The notes: generated from the letters alone by a model not told the origin. A stretch of 64,000 nt of DNA from Curvibacter microcysteis (GCF_028649435.1 NZ_JAQSIN010000007.1), one strand, 5' to 3'; shown: positions 9,076-17,130, counted from the stretch's first letter. Numbers and translations are program-made.

Positions 9076-10482
9076 ATGACCTCCGCTTCCACCGCTGTGC
9101 GCACCCGCTTCGCACCTTCGCCCACCGGCTTCATCCACCTGGGCAACATCCGCTCGGCCCTTTACCCCTGGGCTTTTGCGCGCGCCAACCAAGGCGTGTT
9201 TGTGCTGCGCATCGAGGACACCGATGTGGAGCGCTCTTCGCAGGCTGCGGTGGATGTGATCATCGAAGGCATGAAGTGGCTGGGCCTGGACCACGACGAA
9301 GGTCCGTTCTACCAAATGCAGCGCATGGACCGCTACAAGGAAGTGCTGGCCCAGCTGCAGGCGGCTGGCCACGTCTACCCTTGCTACATGAGCATGGCAG
9401 AGCTGGACGCTCTGCGTGAAAAGCAGATGGCCGCCAAGGAAAAGCCGCGCTACGACGGCACCTGGCGCCCCGCCCCTGGCAAGACCCTGCCGCCCGTGCC
9501 CGAAGGCGTGCAGCCGGTGCTGCGCTTCAAGAACCCGCAGGGCGGTTCGGTGGTCTGGGATGACAAGGTCAAGGGCCGCATCGAGATCAGCAACGACGAA
9601 CTCGACGACCTCGTGATTGCGCGTCCGGACGGCACACCCACCTACAACTTCTGCGTGGTGGTGGATGACATCGACATGGCCATCACCCATGTGGTCCGTG
9701 GTGATGACCACGTCAACAACACGCCGCGCCAGATCAACATCTTCCAGGCCCTGGGCAAAGAGCCCCCGGTCTATGCCCACCTGCCCACCGTGCTCAATGA
9801 GCAAGGCGAGAAGATGAGCAAGCGCAACGGCGCCAAGCCCGTGACCCAGTACCGTGACGAGGGCTATCTGCCCGAAGCCATGGTGAACTACCTGGCGCGC
9901 CTGGGTTGGTCGCATGGCGATGACGAGATCTTCAGCCGTGAGCAGTTCCTGTCGTGGTTCAACCTGGACCACCTGGGCCGCAGCGCTGCCCAGTTCGACG
10001 AAGCCAAGCTGCGTTGGGTCAATGCCCAGCACCTCAAGGCCATGGATGACCAGGCGCTGAGTGACTTGGTGCAGCCTTTGCTGCAAGCGCGTGGCTTGAC
10101 GGGCTTGGATGATGGCCGCCTACCGCGCATCTGTGGCCTGTTCAAGGACCGCTGCGACACCCTGGTGGTGCTGGCGGATTGGGCTCAGGTGTTCTATGCA
10201 GACAGCGTGACACCGGTGGAAGACGAGCGTGCCAAGCATGTGACCGAAGCCATCTACCCGGCGCTGGACACCCTGGTCGCCAAGCTGCAGGACTGCGCTT
10301 GGGACAAGGCCTCGATTGCCGCAGCCTTCAAGGAAGTGCTGGCACAATACGGCCTGAAGATGCCTCAACTGGCCATGCCGGTGCGGGTGCTGACGGTGGG
10401 CACAGCCCACACGCCGTCGGTGGATGCGGTGCTTGAATTGGTCGGAAGAGAAAAAATTTCGATTCGTTTGCAAAACCGCTGA
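9076..10482 (+). CDS. gltX: Glutamate--tRNA ligase
   Basis: A 468-residue class I aminoacyl-tRNA synthetase. The HIGH-type motif FAPSPTGFIHLGN is near residue 12-24 and the KMSKS motif appears as KMSKRNG near residue 246. Length fits the canonical discriminating or non-discriminating bacterial enzyme. The promoter of the downstream tRNA cluster overlaps its last codons, and that cluster includes two copies of tRNA-Glu(TTC), the enzyme's own substrate. Confidence 0.97.
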   Translation: MTSASTAVRTRFAPSPTGFIHLGNIRSALYPWAFARANQGVFVLRIEDTDVERSSQAAVDVIIEGMKWLGLDHDEGPFYQMQRMDRYKEVLAQLQAAGHVYPCYMSMAELDALREKQMAAKEKPRYDGTWRPAPGKTLPPVPEGVQPVLRFKNPQGGSVVWDDKVKGRIEISNDELDDLVIARPDGTPTYNFCVVVDDIDMAITHVVRGDDHVNNTPRQINIFQALGKEPPVYAHLPTVLNEQGEKMSKRNGAKPVTQYRDEGYLPEAMVNYLARLGWSHGDDEIFSREQFLSWFNLDHLGRSAAQFDEAKLRWVNAQHLKAMDDQALSDLVQPLLQARGLTGLDDGRLPRICGLFKDRCDTLVVLADWAQVFYADSVTPVEDERAKHVTEAIYPALDTLVAKLQDCAWDKASIAAAFKEVLAQYGLKMPQLAMPVRVLTVGTAHTPSVDAVLELVGREKISIRLQNR

Positions 10483-10497
10483 AAATCTGCCTATAAT
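10468..10497 (+). promoter_or_regulatory. Probable promoter of the tRNA cluster
   Basis: TTGCAA (10468-10473), an 18-base spacer and a consensus TATAAT (10492-10497), overlapping the gltX stop codon. The AT-rich run that follows before the first tRNA stands out from the surrounding GC-rich sequence. Confidence 0.65.
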
Positions 10498-10564
10498 TCA
10501 AGTCTCAGCAGTTAACGACTTAGAGAAATTTAAGAAGTTAGCCGGAAGTCGAGAGATTTCAAGT

Positions 10565-10640
<76 letters not shown>

Positions 10641-10664
10641 CTTTGTTGAGTCGTCCAAGGTTTT

Positions 10665-10740
10665 GACCCTATCGTCTAGAGGCCTAGGACATCACCCTTT
10701 CACGGTGAGTACCGGGGTTCGAATCCCCGTAGGGTCGCCA
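10665..10740 (+). tRNA. tRNA-Glu(TTC), copy 1
   Basis: A 76-base cloverleaf with acceptor GACCCTA/TAGGGTC, anticodon loop CTTTCAC (TTC) and encoded CCA. Confidence 0.95.
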
Positions 10741-10788
10741 AGTTTGTAGCACTTGGCTCTGGCAACAGAGCGCAAAAGCTGCCTGCCA

Positions 10789-10865
10789 GGAGTGGTAGTT
10801 CAGTTGGTTAGAATACCGGCCTGTCACGCCGGGGGTCGCGGGTTCGAGTCCCGTCCACTCCGCCA
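10789..10865 (+). tRNA. tRNA-Asp(GTC), copy 1
   Basis: A 77-base cloverleaf with acceptor GGAGTGG/CCACTCC, anticodon arm CCGGC-CTGTCAC-GCCGG (GTC) and encoded CCA. Confidence 0.95.
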
Positions 10866-10925
10866 GTTTGAAGTCTTTGTGTGTCATCGGCATGTAAAGC
10901 GTTTTTTGGTGAAAGCCAGAAAATT

Positions 10926-11001
<76 letters not shown>

Positions 11002-11032
11002 ATTTTTGTCAGTTTCGGTTAGTCCAAGGTTT

Positions 11033-11108
11033 GACCCTATCGTCTAGAGGCCTAGGACATCACCCTTTCACGGTGAGTACCGGGGTTCGAATCCCCGTAG
11101 GGTCGCCA
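11033..11108 (+). tRNA. tRNA-Glu(TTC), copy 2
   Basis: Identical to copy 1 at 10665. The spacer to the next tRNA is also nearly identical to that in the first unit. Confidence 0.95.
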
Positions 11109-11156
11109 AGTTTGTAGCACTTGGCTCTGGCAACAGAGCACAACAGCTATCTACCA

Positions 11157-11233
11157 GGAGTGGTAGTTCAGTTGGTTAGAATACCGGCCTGTCACGCCGG
11201 GGGTCGCGGGTTCGAGTCCCGTCCACTCCGCCA
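11157..11233 (+). tRNA. tRNA-Asp(GTC), copy 2, with island attachment site at its 3' end
   Basis: Identical to copy 1 at 10789. Its last 17 bases (11217-11233) are repeated at 16176-16192, marking it as the integration target of the island that follows. The tRNA itself is intact. Confidence 0.95.
11217..11233 (+). repeat. Attachment-site direct repeat, left copy (inside tRNA-Asp)
   Basis: TCCCGTCCACTCCGCCA, the T-arm/acceptor 3' end of tRNA-Asp, exactly repeated at 16176-16192. Tyrosine integrases commonly use such tRNA 3' ends as attB. Confidence 0.85.
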
Positions 11234-11240
11234 GTATTGG

Positions 11241-11277
11241 AAAAGCGATGCAAGTCTTTGATTTGCATCGCTTTTTT
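11241..11277 (+). terminator. Terminator just after tRNA-Asp, inside the island
   Basis: AAAAGCGATGCAA and TTTGCATCGCTTTTTT form a strong stem with a T-run. It lies on the island side of the attachment site, so the island seems to have supplied its own stop signal for the tRNA transcript. Confidence 0.8.
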
Positions 11278-11330
11278 CTTGCGTGTGTTGATCGTGTTTT
11301 TTGGGTTGGTAGCAGTTTTGGTAGCAAACC

Positions 11331-11613
11331 ATGCCGCTGTCCCTGCCGATCTACTTCCTTGGCCGCACCTTCGTGCTTCACACACGCATTCATGGCCGCC
11401 AGTTCAAACGCAGCCTGAAAACCGCTGACCCTCGCATTGCTAAGATTCGAGCAATACAACTCCTTGGGGTGGCACAAATGGCGATCTTTCCTCGTTTTTC
11501 GAAACCATCGAGTGCAACGGATGCTGAATGGCGACGGTTTGAGCTCGATGCCAAGAATGGGGTGTTCAAGTCGGATGGAAGCGACAAGGACTATGAACGC
11601 ATGATGCGGTGCG
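11331..11613 (+). pseudogene. Truncated tyrosine-type integrase (N-terminal fragment)
   Basis: About 94 codons from an ATG beginning MPLSLPIYFLGRTFVLHTRI, with the pattern GRQFKRSLKTADPRIAKIRA. This resembles the N-terminal arm-type DNA-binding region of phage/island integrases (short beta-rich start, then R-x-SL-T-DPR-A). The catalytic tyrosine recombinase domain is missing: the IS element starts at 11614 and no continuation is found on its far side. The few codons reaching 11624 belong to the IS end. The assignment rests on this short N-terminal pattern and on its position next to the tRNA. Confidence 0.65.
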
Positions 11614-11633
11614 TGTCAAGATAGTTGTCGCCT
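11614..11633 (+). repeat. Right terminal inverted repeat of the IS (IRR)
   Basis: TGTCAAGATAGTTGTCGCCT, the end nearest the orfB stop. Confidence 0.8.
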
Positions 11634-11636
11634 GAT

Positions 11637-12737
11637 TCATGCGCGCCGAGGCGCTTTATCCAGTGGCGATGCTGACGTTTCGATAGGCTCCGAATCCCGC
11701 TCCGGATTGAGCTTGACCACCGCGATGTGATCCCAGTTTCGGGTGTGTCTCGCCCACCTAGCCGGATGGCATTGGCGGGCCCGCTGGTACAGCTCATCGC
11801 GGCGGTTCAATATCTCCACGTCCTGCCCACTGTGGCGCTGCGCTGGCGTCACGTATCGAATTCCGCTGTGGCGGTGCTCCAGGTTGTACCAATGCACGAA
11901 TCTCGTGGCCCAGGCCCGCGCATCACTCAGGTCCGCAAACCCGCTCTTGGGGTATTCGGGGCGGTATTTGGCCGTTCTGAACAGCGCCTCCACAAACGCG
12001 TTGTCGTCGCTCACCCGGGGCCGCGAGTAAGAGGGTTTGACCCCCAGCCAGTGCAGCATGGCCAGCACCGTTGTGGCTTTCAGCGTGGCGCCGTTGTCGC
12101 CGTGCAGCACGGGCTTGCTGTCTTTGGCGGCAATCCCTTCGGCCAAGGCCGTGCGCTGCACCAGGCGAGCTGCGTGGTCTGAATCATCTTCGGCGTGAAC
12201 CTCCCAGCCCACCACCTTGCGGCTGTACAGGTCTACGATCAGGTACAGATAGAACCAATGCCCAGCGACGGTGGCTGGCAGGTAGGTCATGTCCCAGCAC
12301 CAGACCTGGCCTGGTGCTGTGGCGATGTGCGTGGTCGGTGGCCGTTGCGCCCTGGGGGCTCGGGATCGGCTGCGGTGGGCGTTTTGCCCAGCCTGGCGCA
12401 GCACCCGCGCAAAGCTCGATTCGCTGGCCAGGTATCGGCCTTCGTCGGCCAACAGGGGCACGATGCGCGCAGGTGGCATATCAGCAAAGCGCGGCTCGTT
12501 GGCCACCCGCAGCAGTTCGGCGCGTTCGGCCTCACTCAAGGCGTGTGAGGGGCTTAAGCGATGGGCATGGGGGCGTTGATCGCCACCCAACACGGCACCC
12601 GTTGCCCGGCTTCGCCAGCGCTGCAGGGTGCGTTCGCTCAGGCCACACAACTCGCAGGCCAGGGCCATTCGGGCCCCGGCGTTGCAGGCCTGGGTGATGA
12701 GTTCAGACGTCTGTCGACGATCTTCAAGCGAGGTCAT
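11637..12737 (-). CDS. IS3-family transposase OrfB (DDE integrase domain)
   Basis: A 366-residue protein with an N-terminal HTH region (ELCGLSERTLQRWRS), an HTH_21-like segment, then an rve/DDE core. The catalytic acidic residues appear in QVWCWDMTYL (D), VLHGDNGAT (D) and DNAFVEALFRTAKY (E). Its ATG overlaps the orfA stop by four bases (ATGA), which suggests translational coupling rather than the programmed frameshift typical of many IS3 members. Both reading frames look intact, so the element may be functional. Confidence 0.93.
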   Translation of the reverse strand: MTSLEDRRQTSELITQACNAGARMALACELCGLSERTLQRWRSRATGAVLGGDQRPHAHRLSPSHALSEAERAELLRVANEPRFADMPPARIVPLLADEGRYLASESSFARVLRQAGQNAHRSRSRAPRAQRPPTTHIATAPGQVWCWDMTYLPATVAGHWFYLYLIVDLYSRKVVGWEVHAEDDSDHAARLVQRTALAEGIAAKDSKPVLHGDNGATLKATTVLAMLHWLGVKPSYSRPRVSDDNAFVEALFRTAKYRPEYPKSGFADLSDARAWATRFVHWYNLEHRHSGIRYVTPAQRHSGQDVEILNRRDELYQRARQCHPARWARHTRNWDHIAVVKLNPERDSEPIETSASPLDKAPRRA

Positions 12738-13216
12738 TCGTCCTCGTCTCTGTCCTTTTGGAAGATCGTCTCTAACTTTTTTGACAGCACCAGCAAGGCT
12801 GCGGTTTCAGCCAAGGCCCTCTCTTTGCGACGCAGGTCGCGCTCGAGCTCTTTGATGCGGCGCCTGTCCTGTGCAGTTTGCGAGGGGCTGGCCCGTTGAT
12901 CTTGCGGATCGGCTAGCGACTGGGCCGCGGTTTGCCGCCACAGTTGCAGATCGTGCAGCAGCACCCCACTGGCGCGGCACCAGGCGCTCTTGGCGGTCTC
13001 GTCCATGGCGGCCGTGGTCAGCAGGGCATCAAAGCGGGCTGCTGCGCTCCAGACCTTGCTGTCACTACGGGGCTGGCTCAACGCATCACTGCGCCAGCGC
13101 TCAAGGGTGGAGGCGCTCACGCCCACCTCGGCTGCCACTTGGTCCAGCGGGGCGCTTTCAGGTGGCAACAGCTTTGCCAATGCCTTGTTCTTGAAGTCTT
13201 GCCCGTATCGGGCCAC
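12734..13216 (-). CDS. IS3-family transposase OrfA (HTH protein)
   Basis: A 160-residue DNA-binding subunit. The N-terminal helix-turn-helix (FKNKALAKLLPPESAPLDQVA then VGVSASTLERWRSDAL) recognises IS ends. The C-terminal part, rich in Arg, Lys and Glu (RRRIKELERDLRRKERALAE), is the leucine-zipper-like coiled coil of IS3 OrfA proteins. It is longer than the usual 90-100-residue OrfA. Confidence 0.9.
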   Translation of the reverse strand: MARYGQDFKNKALAKLLPPESAPLDQVAAEVGVSASTLERWRSDALSQPRSDSKVWSAAARFDALLTTAAMDETAKSAWCRASGVLLHDLQLWRQTAAQSLADPQDQRASPSQTAQDRRRIKELERDLRRKERALAETAALLVLSKKLETIFQKDRDEDE

Positions 13217-13262
13217 GTTGTTCTCTCATCGTCCTCACCCCCTAGTTTCTTCTGTTTTAAGG

Positions 13263-13282
13263 AGGCGACAACAAGTCTGACA
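13263..13282 (-). repeat. Left terminal inverted repeat of the IS (IRL)
   Basis: Read on the minus strand, TGTCAGACTTGTTGTCGCCT, upstream of orfA. Confidence 0.8.
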
Positions 13283-13410
13283 CGGGGGGACTTCGTCAAA
13301 GTGACCATCTTCCGACGAGCATCAGATAACATCAATGCTGCCGATAGGCACTTTGACCTCTGACCCAGAGGTGTCACCCAGACAGCCTTTTGTTGATAGT
13401 CTCCAGAACG

Positions 13411-13440
13411 TTGGCGGACAGGACATATTTTTCCTATATG
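13411..13440 (+). promoter_or_regulatory. Candidate promoter of the SIR2-NTPase gene
   Basis: TTGGCG (13411-13416), 18 bases, TATATG (13435-13440), in the gene-free segment 13283-13526 between the IS and the SIR2 gene. No protein-coding signal is seen in the rest of that segment. Confidence 0.4.
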
Positions 13441-13526
13441 CTCCACCTTGAGGTGCACATCGAAATTTTCACAAAATTGTGGCCGCATACGTTAAAAGCA
13501 AGCGGCCTATCTATGCAGGATTACAA

Positions 13527-16001
13527 ATGATCGAAAAACTCAATCCGCAGCAGTTTAAAGCAATGGAAGTAGACATTCCCTCGCTCGTAGAGACTATTGC
13601 GGGTGGTAAAGCTATACTTTTTGTTGGTTCAGGGTTCGCGAGGAATGCCATCGCATTGGACGGCTCAAAATTTCCAACAGCCGAAGTGCTGGCCCGCAAT
13701 ATCGGAACCCTCGGTGGATTCGACTCTGACGATGATCTTCGTTATGCGTCTGAAAAATATATACGCTCAAACCCAGCTGATAAGCTTGTTCAAATGCTGT
13801 TGGACACTTTCACTGTCAAAGAAGTGCTTCCACATCAAGTAGTTATTTCAACCGCTCCCTGGCGAAGAATTTACACTACAAATTATGATTTGGTTATCGA
13901 AGAGGCTGCAAAAAAAGGTGGATTGCGTATAGATCCAACTGATTTAGATGACTCTCCTAGAGATTGTCTGGCAAAGAAAACTATTTGCGTTCATTTGAAT
14001 GGATCTATTCAAAATCTGCGTGCAGAAGACCTGAATGGTCGCTTCAAGCTTTCATTGTCATCGTATCTTTCCCCTGAAACCTTTACCAATTCAGATTGGC
14101 ATTTTCCATTCAAGCGTGACTTGGAAATGTGCACCGCTTTAATATTTGTCGGATATTCATTGTATGACATTGAGATTCAAAAAATACTTTATGAAAACCC
14201 TGATTTTTCGCAAAAAACATTCTTTATAACCTCCCCTGCTGTTTCGGAGCGCGAACGCTTCACCCTCGCGCCATTCGGAAACTGCATTCCAATCGGCGCA
14301 GAGAGTTTTGCGGAAAAAATATCTAATTATTTGCCGAAATTCGAAATTGAGCGCAGCGAAGCTACTCTGACCAGTTTCAAAAAGTATGAAATAAGCGAAG
14401 TAAATAAAATATCTAGGGATGCTGACGCAGAGCGCTTCTTGATGTTTGGAGATATCGGCGATGCAATGTTAGAGGCTAGCCTACTAGTCGGGGACGGTGC
14501 CCCACTTGCCGTTCGTCGGACAGATGTGAATATCGCAGCAGACTCGGCCACAAAAGGGTCTCACATAGCTGTCATATCCGAATTTGGCAATGGAAAATCT
14601 ATTTTTCTGCGTAGTCTTGCAATTATTCTAGCGCAGAAAGGGGGCGATGTTTATATTGTAGATACACCCGACGATTACAACAGAGAAGACCTTGAGATCA
14701 TTGCAAAATCGGGCAAACGCGCATATCTGGTAATTGATAGTTATGACCAGCATGGTGGCCTTCTCCAGCATTTTTCTGATTTGGATCCCAGCAATGTTAC
14801 TTTGTTAGTTGCGGCTCGCACAGCTAAACATGAGCGAATGCATGAAACTTTAAGTAAACTAAAGATAAATATGCAGGAGTTTGTCATTGATGAGCTTGAT
14901 AACTCAGAAGTGGAAAAACTTGTTGAGATAATTGATAATGTTGGATTGTGGGCCGAGCTAGTGACTTTGGGAGCGGATGCCAAAGCCAATCTGATTAAAG
15001 GAAAGCATCGCAAGCAGCTACAACAGACTCTTTTGAGTATTTTGCAGGCGCCACAGATGGTGACGCGAGTTACTGAAATTGTTAAATCAGTATTCATCAA
15101 AAATACGTATAAAGATACCATTTTTGCAATTAGCGTTCTTTCTGCACTAGATTTTCCACTTAGACCTAGTCTTATTTCGGAAGTGGCTGGAAACGATGAA
15201 ATTTATAGCTCCGCATTGCGAAACAATGAGGATTTTAGAAGTCTAGTTAGAATTGAGCGTGGTTTGGTGTATTCAAGATCAAGCATATTCTCTCTTGTGC
15301 TTATTAGAAATAATTTCGTTTCGACTTATATCGTTGATCAACTTCTGATGATTGCAAAGCGGATGGATGATAACCAATCAGATAATCAGTATCATGATGT
15401 TTTGAAAGCCTTGCTTCGATTTTCGGGGGTCGAGCGTCTCTTTCCTGAACGTCAAAGAATTAATAATCTTGTTAGATTTTATGAAGAGGTAAAGAGGCGA
15501 ATCTCTTGGCTCAAGCAAGATCCTCATTATTGGCTTCAATTTGGTATGGCACTCCTTGCGCATGATGACTATCCGAAAAGCCAGCGAATGCTAACTCAAG
15601 CATATGAATGGGCCAAGAAGAAGAATAACTACCATACCATGCATATCGACATGCAACAGAGTCGTTTGTATATGAAGATGTCTGCCAAAGAGACTGACAC
15701 GACTTTAAGCTTTAAATATTTCACAAAAGGGGTGGAGTTTTTGAGACTGGTTTCTGACGATGTTACAAAATTTTCATACTTGGAAAATCTAAATCCAATT
15801 TACTTGGCAAAATTTGAAGACTTCAATCGTGGCCAAAAAATTGAATTTATCAAAGTCTGTAAAAAATTACTCCAAGAAATGCTCAAATTTATTGATGGTG
15901 AAAGTGGATCTTATGGAGTTGAGCGGCGATTATCTGAATCAAGGGCTAAGATTGAAAAAATGGTAAACGATGGTTCGGAAATAATTGAAAAGGCCGCCTG
16001 A
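13527..16001 (+). CDS. SIR2-like NADase / P-loop NTPase / TPR-like protein (candidate anti-phage defence)
   Basis: An 824-residue protein. Residues 28-230 form a SIR2-like domain with the nucleotide motif LFVGSG (31-36), TTNYD (117-121, catalytic Asn119), VHLNGS with His156, and FVGYSLYD (207-214); these residues match SIR2 effectors that cleave NAD. Residues 345-600 form a P-loop NTPase: Walker A SEFGNGKS (351-358), where the usual first Gly/Ala is Ser, and Walker B LVIDSYD (401-407). The rest is helical with TPR-like stretches near 685-760. This order is that of Avs5/SIR2-STAND phage sensors, in which the C terminus recognises a phage protein and the SIR2 domain depletes NAD. The ATG at 13527 has AGGA six bases upstream and is preferred over an in-frame GTG at 13479. 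The gene is plainly AT-rich against its surroundings and stands alone. Defence function is inferred from architecture and island context. Confidence 0.85.
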   Translation: MIEKLNPQQFKAMEVDIPSLVETIAGGKAILFVGSGFARNAIALDGSKFPTAEVLARNIGTLGGFDSDDDLRYASEKYIRSNPADKLVQMLLDTFTVKEVLPHQVVISTAPWRRIYTTNYDLVIEEAAKKGGLRIDPTDLDDSPRDCLAKKTICVHLNGSIQNLRAEDLNGRFKLSLSSYLSPETFTNSDWHFPFKRDLEMCTALIFVGYSLYDIEIQKILYENPDFSQKTFFITSPAVSERERFTLAPFGNCIPIGAESFAEKISNYLPKFEIERSEATLTSFKKYEISEVNKISRDADAERFLMFGDIGDAMLEASLLVGDGAPLAVRRTDVNIAADSATKGSHIAVISEFGNGKSIFLRSLAIILAQKGGDVYIVDTPDDYNREDLEIIAKSGKRAYLVIDSYDQHGGLLQHFSDLDPSNVTLLVAARTAKHERMHETLSKLKINMQEFVIDELDNSEVEKLVEIIDNVGLWAELVTLGADAKANLIKGKHRKQLQQTLLSILQAPQMVTRVTEIVKSVFIKNTYKDTIFAISVLSALDFPLRPSLISEVAGNDEIYSSALRNNEDFRSLVRIERGLVYSRSSIFSLVLIRNNFVSTYIVDQLLMIAKRMDDNQSDNQYHDVLKALLRFSGVERLFPERQRINNLVRFYEEVKRRISWLKQDPHYWLQFGMALLAHDDYPKSQRMLTQAYEWAKKKNNYHTMHIDMQQSRLYMKMSAKETDTTLSFKYFTKGVEFLRLVSDDVTKFSYLENLNPIYLAKFEDFNRGQKIEFIKVCKKLLQEMLKFIDGESGSYGVERRLSESRAKIEKMVNDGSEIIEKAA

Positions 16002-16175
16002 TTTGGTAGCGCCAACTGTAGGAGTGGCGAAGATTTAACGGTATGTGGGATTTTTAGGGACTCGAATGCATAACCTGCACACGATAGGCGTGGTAGCATC
16101 CACGGTATCGTTTTTTCATCGTGTTTTTGCTATCAAACCCAGCAAAATCAACAGCTTAGCGGTGTGCCCGGTGTC
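16002..16175. other. Non-coding right end of the island
   Basis: About 170 bases between the SIR2 gene and the right attachment repeat. No gene was found. It contains TATCGTTTTTTCATCGTGTTTTTG near 16107-16130, partly matching the left end of the island at 11291-11302. Confidence 0.5.
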
Positions 16176-16192
16176 TCCCGTCCACTCCGCCA
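16176..16192 (+). repeat. Attachment-site direct repeat, right copy
   Basis: TCCCGTCCACTCCGCCA, an exact duplicate of the tRNA-Asp 3' end at 11217-11233. The sequence to its left does not continue into a tRNA, so this is the remnant left by site-specific integration. Confidence 0.85.
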
Positions 16193-16195
16193 AAT

Positions 16196-16230
16196 AAAAC
16201 GGCTCACAGAGTTTTCTGTGGGCCGTTTTT
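16196..16230 (+). terminator. Original terminator of the tRNA cluster, displaced by the island
   Basis: AAAACGGCTCACAGA, loop GTTT, TCTGTGGGCCGTTTTT. It starts four bases after the right attachment copy, where the sequence that followed tRNA-Asp before integration should be. Confidence 0.75.
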
Positions 16231-16283
16231 CTTTGTCCGTCGCTTTGGCAACAGCACCAAGGTGGCACTGCCGGGAGGGGGCG

Positions 16284-16312
16284 AAAAAAAGCCAGGACTG
16301 AGCCTGGCTTTG
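16284..16312 (-). terminator. Terminator of the short-chain dehydrogenase gene
   Basis: AAAGCCAGG and CCTGGCTTT form a stem; the seven-A run on the left gives a U-run in minus-strand transcripts. Confidence 0.75.
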
Positions 16313-16355
16313 TTGAAGGCCGTATGGGTCTTGAAGCCTGCGGAAGCCTTGCTGC

Positions 16356-17114
16356 TCAGCGTGGGGCCAGGCGGATCGCGCCGTCGAGGCGGATCACTTC
16401 CCCATTGAGCATGTCGTTCTCGATGATGTGCTGGGCCAGACGGGCATAGTCATTGGGTGTGCCCAGGCGCGACGGGAAGGGCACGCTGGCGGCCAGCGCG
16501 TCTTGCACCTCTTGCGGCATGCCAAACAGCATCGGGGTGCCAAAGATGCCGGGGGCGATCGTCATGTTGCGGATGCCGTTGCGGGCCAGGTCGCGCGCGA
16601 TGGGCAGGGTCATGCCGACCACACCACCCTTGGACGCGCTGTAGGCTGCCTGGCCGATTTGGCCGTCGTACGCGGCCACCGAGGCGGTGGAGATCAGCAC
16701 GCCGCGTTCGCCCGTGGCTTCGGGTTCGTTCTTGCACATGGCGTCGGCTGCCAGGCGGATCATGTTGAAGGTGCCCACCAGGTTGACCATGATGGTCTTG
16801 CTGTAGACGGCCAGGGCGTGCGGGCCGTTCTTGCCCACGGTTTTCTCGGCTGGGGCGATGCCGGCGCAATTCACCAAACCCACCAATTTGCCCAGCGACA
16901 CGGCTTTGGCCACCACGGCTTGGCCATCCGCCTCTTGGCTGACATCGCACTTCACAAAGGCGCCGCCGAGTTCACGGGCCACGGCTTCGCCCTTTTCGGC
17001 TTGCATGTCGGCAATCACGACGGTAGCGCCGTTGGCTGCCAGCATGCGGGCCGTGCCTTCTCCCAGGCCCGAAGCGCCGCCCGTGACGATGAAAACGCGG
17101 TCTTTGATTTGCAT
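16356..17114 (-). CDS. SDR-family 3-hydroxyacyl-CoA dehydrogenase-like protein
   Basis: A 252-residue classical short-chain dehydrogenase. The NAD-binding TGGASGLG is at residues 11-18, NCAGIAP near 82, catalytic Ser in STASVAAYDG and YSASK near 160. The pattern (FIVTGGASGLGEGTARML, IAPGIFGTPML, insertion EPEATGERGVL) is that of 3-hydroxyacyl-CoA dehydrogenase type II (HSD10-like), which acts in fatty-acid and branched-chain amino-acid breakdown. A perfect 18-bp palindrome lies 17 bases upstream. The exact substrate cannot be set from sequence. Confidence 0.88.
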   Translation of the reverse strand: MQIKDRVFIVTGGASGLGEGTARMLAANGATVVIADMQAEKGEAVARELGGAFVKCDVSQEADGQAVVAKAVSLGKLVGLVNCAGIAPAEKTVGKNGPHALAVYSKTIMVNLVGTFNMIRLAADAMCKNEPEATGERGVLISTASVAAYDGQIGQAAYSASKGGVVGMTLPIARDLARNGIRNMTIAPGIFGTPMLFGMPQEVQDALAASVPFPSRLGTPNDYARLAQHIIENDMLNGEVIRLDGAIRLAPR

Positions 17115-17130
17115 GGTGTCTCCTGTGTAT

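Larger units (their letters stand above)
11614..13282 (-). mobile_element. IS3-family insertion sequence (1669 bp)
   Basis: Imperfect terminal inverted repeats: TGTCAAGATAGTTGTCGCCT at 11614-11633 and the complement of TGTCAGACTTGTTGTCGCCT at 13263-13282, matching at 16 of 20 positions. Two minus-strand ORFs (orfA 13216-12734, orfB 12737-11637) fill the interior. No 3-5 bp target duplication is seen: the flanks are GCG on the left and CGG on the right. That is compatible with a deletion next to the element after insertion. I cannot name the specific IS. Confidence 0.88.
11234..16192. mobile_element. Genomic island integrated at tRNA-Asp
   Basis: About 5 kb lies between two copies of the tRNA-Asp 3' end. 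Next to the tRNA is the N-terminal part of a tyrosine-type integrase, the usual position for the integrase of such an element. It is interrupted by an IS3-family insertion, beyond which lies one cargo gene of markedly lower GC than the chromosome (SIR2-NTPase, 13527-16001). No other mobility gene is present, so the island is probably immobile now. The short motif ATCGTGTTTTT occurs near both ends (11291 and 16118) and could be part of integrase arm sites, though this is only a guess. Confidence 0.85.

Noticed and set aside
11611..13285. A target-site duplication for the IS
   Set aside because: Flanking bases GCG and CGG are not direct repeats at 3, 4 or 5 bases.
13283..13526. A short gene between the IS and the SIR2 gene
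   Set aside because: Open frames here begin inside the IS or have no start with a ribosome-binding site, and none shows a family pattern.
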